NCBI GenBank assembly: GCA_015067615.1
Contig: SVMD01000004.1
Span: 62,787 to 126,786, forward strand
DNA length: 64,000 bases
Source of the DNA: Oscillospiraceae bacterium
Lineage (GTDB): Bacteria; Bacillota; Clostridia; Oscillospirales; Oscillospiraceae
Direction of reading: 5' to 3'
The position numbers and the translations under genes are program-made. A model generated the notes under the pieces. The model worked only from the letters and a program-made list of their open reading frames with translations, had not been told where the DNA came from and made no database searches. Numbering within the stretch: position 1 is the first letter of the stretch; every line of letters begins with the position of its first letter. Below are positions 59,918-64,000 of this stretch, piece after piece.

Positions 59918-61402
59918 TCATTGGGCCTCTTCCCGGATGGGATAGCTGTGAAGGTCCGGCAGCTCATCCCGGGTGATCACATATTCGCTGTTATAGACCT
60001 TCGTAAGCATTTCAACATCGGTATACTGCTCGGAATAGGTCTTGCGGATGCCATCGTTCATCACGAATTCTCCGCTCCAGGTACAGAAGTATCCCCACAT
60101 GGCCCGGTCACGGACGGACAGCTCCGGGTCGATCATGGTGCCGTTTTCGCTGAGCACCACCATTTTCTTACTCTGGCTGTAGCCAAGGTTGGTCATGAAC
60201 CGGTCAATCTGGGAGGTGTAGACCCGCTCACCCGCGTAAATATCCATGCCCACAATATCCACATATTCATCGCCGGGATACCAATCCCCGTCCTGACCGT
60301 TCCAGACCCAGATCAGGTTGTTGAGCCCGTATTCATTGGTCAGGGTATCGTAGAGCAGGATATAGAGCTTTTTGTAAGTCTCGGCACCTTCCGCACCCCA
60401 CCAGAACCAGCCGCCGCTGGCTTCGTGGAGGGGACGCCAGAGAACCGGCACACCCGCTTCCTGCATGGCAAGCAGCTGCTTTGCAATATTGTCGATGTCT
60501 TTTTTCAGAAGTTCCAGGCCCTCGGCATCTTCGCCGTTCATAATGGCGGTCAGATCCATGGACACCTCTTCCGGCCGGAAGGCGCTGTACCAGGTGCCGG
60601 TTATGTACCTTTCGGGGGCCAGCCAGTGCCAGCAGAGGGTGACGATGCCGCCCTTTTCCCAGTAGGCGATGGCCTGCTCCGTGGTCTTGATCTCCACGCC
60701 GTGGTCAACGCCGGTCTGGGAATAGTAGCCCACGTCCAGGCCCAGAATGGCAGGATATTTTCCGCCGTTATTTTCGGCGATCTTCAGGTTCTCCCAGCCG
60801 TTGGCGCCGGTATCACAGTACTGGCCGGAAAGGATGTACTTGCCATAGCTGTCACAGAGGTAGCTGAACAGCCGCTTTGCGTTGTCGGTGGCATTTTCAT
60901 TCACCAGCCGGGGAGAAACCTGAAATACGGACTCGTCGAAGGGCCGGCTGGTCAGCACCGTGACCTTATCCCAGTGGATATAGCCCCAGTACTTCGCCAC
61001 GGTGATCTCATGGCTGCCCGGATCCAGGAATACTCTGCGGATGGTGCTCCGCTGGAATTTTTCTCCGTCGGCGCTGATGGTTCCCACCCGCTGGCCGTCT
61101 ACCAGAACGTAGTTTTCCTTGTAGCCGCCGATGGCCTTGATCAGAAATTCCAGATCGTAAAAGCCGGCTTCGGGGATATCCGCGGTGATGGTGCAAAGAT
61201 CCGTGTCCTGCTCAAAGCCGGTAACATATCCGCTGTTTTCCACTTTGACCTGGCCATGAAGGCTTCCCGCTTCCGCCTCGTAAACGCCAACTGTCTCGGC
61301 AGCCCACTGAGTTTCCTCCTTCGGTCCAGTTTCCGTGGTCTGGCCCGTGCACCCGGCGAGCAGAAACGCAGCAATCAGAAGCAATGCAGTCAGCCTTTTC
61401 AT
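59918..61402 (-). CDS. GH26 endo-beta-mannanase lipoprotein with N-terminal CBM35-like domain
   Basis: 494 residues. The lipobox AFLLAGCTG (Cys18) anchors it outside. Residues about 45-165 form a CBM35-like domain (VYEAEAGSLHGQVKVENSGY, DLEFLIKAIGGYKENYVLVD). The GH26 barrel has TLCWHW, the acid/base Glu in LWRPLHEASGGWFWWG and the nucleophile Glu in MVVLSENGTMID. It should cut mannan at the cell surface to give oligosaccharides for the transporter encoded downstream. The ATG at 61402 has AGAGG about 10 nt upstream. It is the first gene of the long minus-strand operon. Confidence 0.93.
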   Translation of the reverse strand: MKRLTALLLIAAFLLAGCTGQTTETGPKEETQWAAETVGVYEAEAGSLHGQVKVENSGYVTGFEQDTDLCTITADIPEAGFYDLEFLIKAIGGYKENYVLVDGQRVGTISADGEKFQRSTIRRVFLDPGSHEITVAKYWGYIHWDKVTVLTSRPFDESVFQVSPRLVNENATDNAKRLFSYLCDSYGKYILSGQYCDTGANGWENLKIAENNGGKYPAILGLDVGYYSQTGVDHGVEIKTTEQAIAYWEKGGIVTLCWHWLAPERYITGTWYSAFRPEEVSMDLTAIMNGEDAEGLELLKKDIDNIAKQLLAMQEAGVPVLWRPLHEASGGWFWWGAEGAETYKKLYILLYDTLTNEYGLNNLIWVWNGQDGDWYPGDEYVDIVGMDIYAGERVYTSQIDRFMTNLGYSQSKKMVVLSENGTMIDPELSVRDRAMWGYFCTWSGEFVMNDGIRKTYSEQYTDVEMLTKVYNSEYVITRDELPDLHSYPIREEAQ

Positions 61403-61710
61403 ACAGACACGTCCTCTCTGTGGCAATCAGGGCGTTATTCTGCTGATTTTAAGCAGCAGACGGCGGGATATCCCGCCTGACCGGCCCAGTCCGGGAACTA
61501 AATAAACAATTTAAGTAATTTCACTTAATTAATCAGCACGTTATACAGGAATTACTGTGACAGCAATTTTAAATGATAGTTAATTTTACTGTATCTGATT
61601 GCCTTTTACAAGCGCCTTTGTAAATTTTGTCTGATTACACGAAATGCATAGCTTATTTTTAGATAAGTCACCAATCGTTTCACTTAAATTAATTAACTTA
61701 ATTAAGTAGG
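61403..61710. promoter_or_regulatory. AT-rich control region of the mannan operon
   Basis: No gene. The strip from about 61500 is far richer in A and T than its neighbours and contains TTAAGT and ACTTAA arms (61511-61528), TTAATTAA, and a perfect palindrome ACTTAATTAAGT (61696-61707). The 16-bp GC palindrome GGCGGGATATCCCGCC lies at 61464-61479. A weak promoter TTGCTG / TATAAC can be drawn on the minus strand near 61540-61566 (15-bp spacer). It probably includes the operator(s) for the operon starting at 61402 and the end of the alpha-galactosidase unit. Confidence 0.45.
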
Positions 61711-63918
61711 TTAATTATTTTTCGCCACCCGAACCAAAGAAATCAGTCCGGAACGGAAATCTCCCCACATATTTTCCATGGAGAGCCCCGCGTACATCAG
61801 GGTATCACCGCCGAAAATCCGGTCCGTCCCCTGGATCCGATAGCACGCATCCGGATCCAGGCCCTGAAGTCTCAGAACCCGGGAATGGTAATTCGCCCTG
61901 CCAAGCACCTGAACAAAGGTCACAAGCGCTTGTTTTCTGTCTTTGGACACCACCTGCCAGCAGTCGAATTCATGGTTCTCCCGGTAGGAGGCAATGCGGT
62001 AATAGTCACCTTCCCGCACAAGGTCATTGTACCGGTGGTAAAGTTCCACCTGCCTGGGGATCATATCCCGGTCCTGTTGGGACAGTCTGGTGATATCCAG
62101 CTCATAGCCGAAGGTTCCGGCCAGGGCCACATGTCCTCTGGTTTCAAAGGGGGTGATCCGGCCAACCGTGTGATTGGGACAGTCGGAGACATGGGCGCCG
62201 ATGGTGGACAGGGGATAGATCAGCGCGGTACCCTCCTGAATGGCCAGCCGCTCGATGGCATCCGTATCGTCGGAACACCAGATCTGGGGGCTGTAATAGA
62301 GCATGCCGGGGTCAAACCGGGCACCGCCGCCGGAGCAGTTCTCCAGCAGGATCTCCGGGAACTCCCTGTGAAGCCGTTCCTGCAGCTCATACACCGCCAG
62401 AACATACCTGTGGTACAGTTCCCCCTGCCGGTCAGATTCCAGCGCGAAGCTGCCCAGGTCCGCCAGCTGGCGGTTCATATCCCATTTCACATATTCGATG
62501 TGGGCGCTTTTCAAAATGGCACAGATGCGCTCCCACACATATTCCAGGATCTCCGGCCGGGTCAGGTCCAGCACATACTGGTTCCGGCACAGGCCGGCCC
62601 GGCGGCCGGGAACCTGAATGGCCCAGTCCGGGTGGGCCCTGTAGAGGTCTGAGTCAGGCGAAACCATTTCCGGCTCCATCCAGATACCGAATTTCATACC
62701 CAGCCTGTTAATCTCATCGGCCAGATATTTCAGCCCACCGGGGAGCTTCTGCTCATTGACAAACCAGTCACCCAGGGCTCGGTTGTCGTCAAACCGGTTG
62801 CCGAACCAGCCGTCATCCATCACCAGCATCTCAATGCCCAGCTCCGCGGCACCCCGGGCAATGGCCAGCAGCTTTTCCGTGTTGAAATCAAAATAGGTGC
62901 CTTCCCAGTTATTGATGAGAATGGGGCGCTTCCTGTCTTTCCAGGCGCTGCGGATCAGGTGGTTCCGGTACAGGTCGTGGTAGGTTCTGGTCATGTGGCC
63001 CAGACCTTCGCCGGAATAGACCATGACCACCTCGGGGGCCTGAAACGCTTCGCCGCTTCTCAGTTTCCAGCAGAAATTGTAAGGGTTGATGCCCATGACG
63101 GTGCGGGTAACCCCAAACTGGTCCACGCCGGTCTGGGCTTCAAAATTACCGGAGTAGACAAAATGGAAGCCGTAGACCTCACCGCCGGTCTGGGTCACAT
63201 TGGGACTGGTCAGGGCGATAAAGGGATGGTCCTGGTGGCTTGTCTCACCCCGCTCGGAGAAGACGCCCTGGCGCCCGATGCCCAGCTTCCGGTACTGCAT
63301 CCGCCGCTCCCGGGCCCAGGCGCCGTGGAGCGACAGCATGGAGTAGTCCTGATTGTCCATATCCAGACAGGCGGAAAGCACCTTGGTCAGGAAGATCACA
63401 TTTTCCTTTGTTCCCAGGTTCGTGACCTTAACGCTGCGGGTGATTACATCCAGATGGGTAAAGGCCGTGTACAGCAGCTCCACCTCCAGGCCCAGCAGCT
63501 CATCGGAGAGGATAATGCTCAGGCTTTCGCAGTCCGCTTCCGTGCCGAAGGTGGCGGGAAGCCCGGGCAGGCTCTGCTTTCCCCTGCGGATGCTGTGGCT
63601 CCGGTAGCTCAGCTCCACCGCGTTATGACCCCCCTCGGTTCTGATCTCCAGGCAGTGCTCCCGGAAATCGCCGATGCCGCCGGTGGGATACTCAAAGGGG
63701 GCCGCGTCCAGAAAACTCAGCTTGTCCCGGTCGTTGCGCTCCGGGGTATAGGGAGGCTCCCAGGTCCGGGCCAGGTGGGATACATCCGGCTGATTCAGCT
63801 TTTTTCCGTAGTAATAGTGAAGCAGATATCCAGCCTGATCCTGAATGCCCATGATATAGCTGGTATTGGGGGTATCCAGCTTAAAGGTTTTCTGATTTTC
63901 AAAATACGTAACAGCCAT
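61711..63918 (-). CDS. GH36 alpha-galactosidase
   Basis: 735 residues, no signal peptide, so intracellular. The N-terminal beta-sandwich starts MAVTYFENQKTFKLDTPNTS. The catalytic barrel has LVMDDGWFGNRFDDNRALGD, the nucleophile Asp in EYVKWDMNRQLAD (about 478), and ENCSGGGARFDPGM with the acid/base Asp in WCSDDTDAIERL (about 551). It removes alpha-1,6-galactose from galactomannan oligosaccharides. The ATG at 63918 has AAGGAGAAGCGCT upstream. It follows another minus-strand gene whose end is at the window edge. Confidence 0.95.
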   Translation of the reverse strand: MAVTYFENQKTFKLDTPNTSYIMGIQDQAGYLLHYYYGKKLNQPDVSHLARTWEPPYTPERNDRDKLSFLDAAPFEYPTGGIGDFREHCLEIRTEGGHNAVELSYRSHSIRRGKQSLPGLPATFGTEADCESLSIILSDELLGLEVELLYTAFTHLDVITRSVKVTNLGTKENVIFLTKVLSACLDMDNQDYSMLSLHGAWARERRMQYRKLGIGRQGVFSERGETSHQDHPFIALTSPNVTQTGGEVYGFHFVYSGNFEAQTGVDQFGVTRTVMGINPYNFCWKLRSGEAFQAPEVVMVYSGEGLGHMTRTYHDLYRNHLIRSAWKDRKRPILINNWEGTYFDFNTEKLLAIARGAAELGIEMLVMDDGWFGNRFDDNRALGDWFVNEQKLPGGLKYLADEINRLGMKFGIWMEPEMVSPDSDLYRAHPDWAIQVPGRRAGLCRNQYVLDLTRPEILEYVWERICAILKSAHIEYVKWDMNRQLADLGSFALESDRQGELYHRYVLAVYELQERLHREFPEILLENCSGGGARFDPGMLYYSPQIWCSDDTDAIERLAIQEGTALIYPLSTIGAHVSDCPNHTVGRITPFETRGHVALAGTFGYELDITRLSQQDRDMIPRQVELYHRYNDLVREGDYYRIASYRENHEFDCWQVVSKDRKQALVTFVQVLGRANYHSRVLRLQGLDPDACYRIQGTDRIFGGDTLMYAGLSMENMWGDFRSGLISLVRVAKNN

Positions 63919-63942
63919 AGCGCTTCTCCTTACACAAAGTGA

Positions 63943-63970
63943 GCCCCGGAGGCAGTATTGCATCCGGGGC
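63943..63970 (-). terminator. hairpin upstream of the alpha-galactosidase gene
   Basis: GCCCCGGA pairs with TCCGGGGC around a 12-nt loop, followed on the minus strand by TCACTTTGTG. It may terminate or attenuate readthrough from the preceding gene. Confidence 0.5.
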
Positions 63971-63976
63971 TGTCCA

Positions 63977-64000
63977 TTATTCTTCCGTCAGTCCGTCCAT
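63977..64000 (-). CDS. 3' end of an unidentified gene
   Basis: The only frame with a stop at a suitable place reads MDGLTEE then TAA. This is too little to identify, but the acidic end and the following hairpin fit the end of a gene in the same direction as the alpha-galactosidase gene. Another frame stays open to 63926, so the call is uncertain. Confidence 0.35.
   Translation of the reverse strand: MDGLTEE

Noticed and set aside
1..64000. Prophage, insertion sequence or integrative element
   Set aside because: No transposase, integrase, phage structural or conjugation genes were found; the tRNA-adjacent repeats are non-coding and not next to an integrase.

Overview
The window looks like chromosomal DNA from a GC-rich member of the Clostridia, most likely an Oscillospirales (Ruminococcaceae-type) gut commensal. 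The reasons are strong AGGAGG ribosome sites, UUCG-loop and T-run intrinsic terminators, lipoprotein signals of the LSLAACGG type, several OmpR-type two-component systems, sodium-coupled transport genes, and a large mannan-degradation locus of the kind known from gut Firmicutes. This placement is inferred from gene content; there is no rRNA or other marker in the window.

Layout. 1-3.8 kb: the 5' end of metF (minus strand) with a structured leader, divergent from a two-component system, then tRNA-Gly(CCC) followed by unusual tandem copies of the tRNA 3' end, each with its own hairpin terminator. 3.8-12 kb: a GNAT acetyltransferase; a sodium-pump decarboxylase beta subunit with a 39-residue gamma-like partner; an ArsB/NhaD-type permease; a KdpDE-like two-component pair; a DUF3842 protein; an ECF transporter S component; and an AGCS sodium/alanine symporter.

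12-25 kb is the most unusual region. One minus-strand transcription unit appears to encode a 2311-residue secreted protein (calcineurin-like phosphoesterase, Ig-like, VWA-like and PETTE-repeat segments). It is followed at 17 nt by an 85-residue Cys-containing peptide that looks like a RiPP precursor. A strong hairpin then separates it from a membrane-anchored protein, an HprK-like kinase, a radical SAM/SPASM maturase and a PqqD-like peptide-binding protein. A second secreted phosphoesterase with CxxCG modules sits just upstream under its own promoter with a palindromic operator.

25-34 kb: two further OmpR-type two-component systems. The second is surrounded by small membrane or helical proteins, an HxxxDG acyltransferase-like protein and a TauE/SafE permease. 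Three promoters here share AAACA-type direct repeats at 11-bp spacing, which suggests a local regulon.

34-64 kb is a galactomannan / acetylated-mannan utilisation locus. It holds a GH2 beta-mannosidase, a divergent LacI regulator with a cellobiose/mannobiose 2-epimerase, and a roughly 22-kb minus-strand run from 61.4 to 38.9 kb. That run encodes a GH26 lipoprotein, a 1000-residue CBM-substrate-binding fusion, two pairs of CUT1 permeases, an NHL/TPR membrane protein, a YIP1-like protein, a DUF5696 protein, a three-repeat surface lipoprotein, a conventional sugar-binding lipoprotein, a DUF624 protein, two SGNH acetyl esterases (CE2- and CE17-like), a GH42 beta-galactosidase and a second GH26. 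A GH36 alpha-galactosidase follows. The logic is surface binding and cleavage, ABC import, intracellular deacetylation and debranching, then epimerisation of mannobiose. No ABC ATPase and no GH130 mannosyl-glucose phosphorylase lie in the window, so they are presumably elsewhere.
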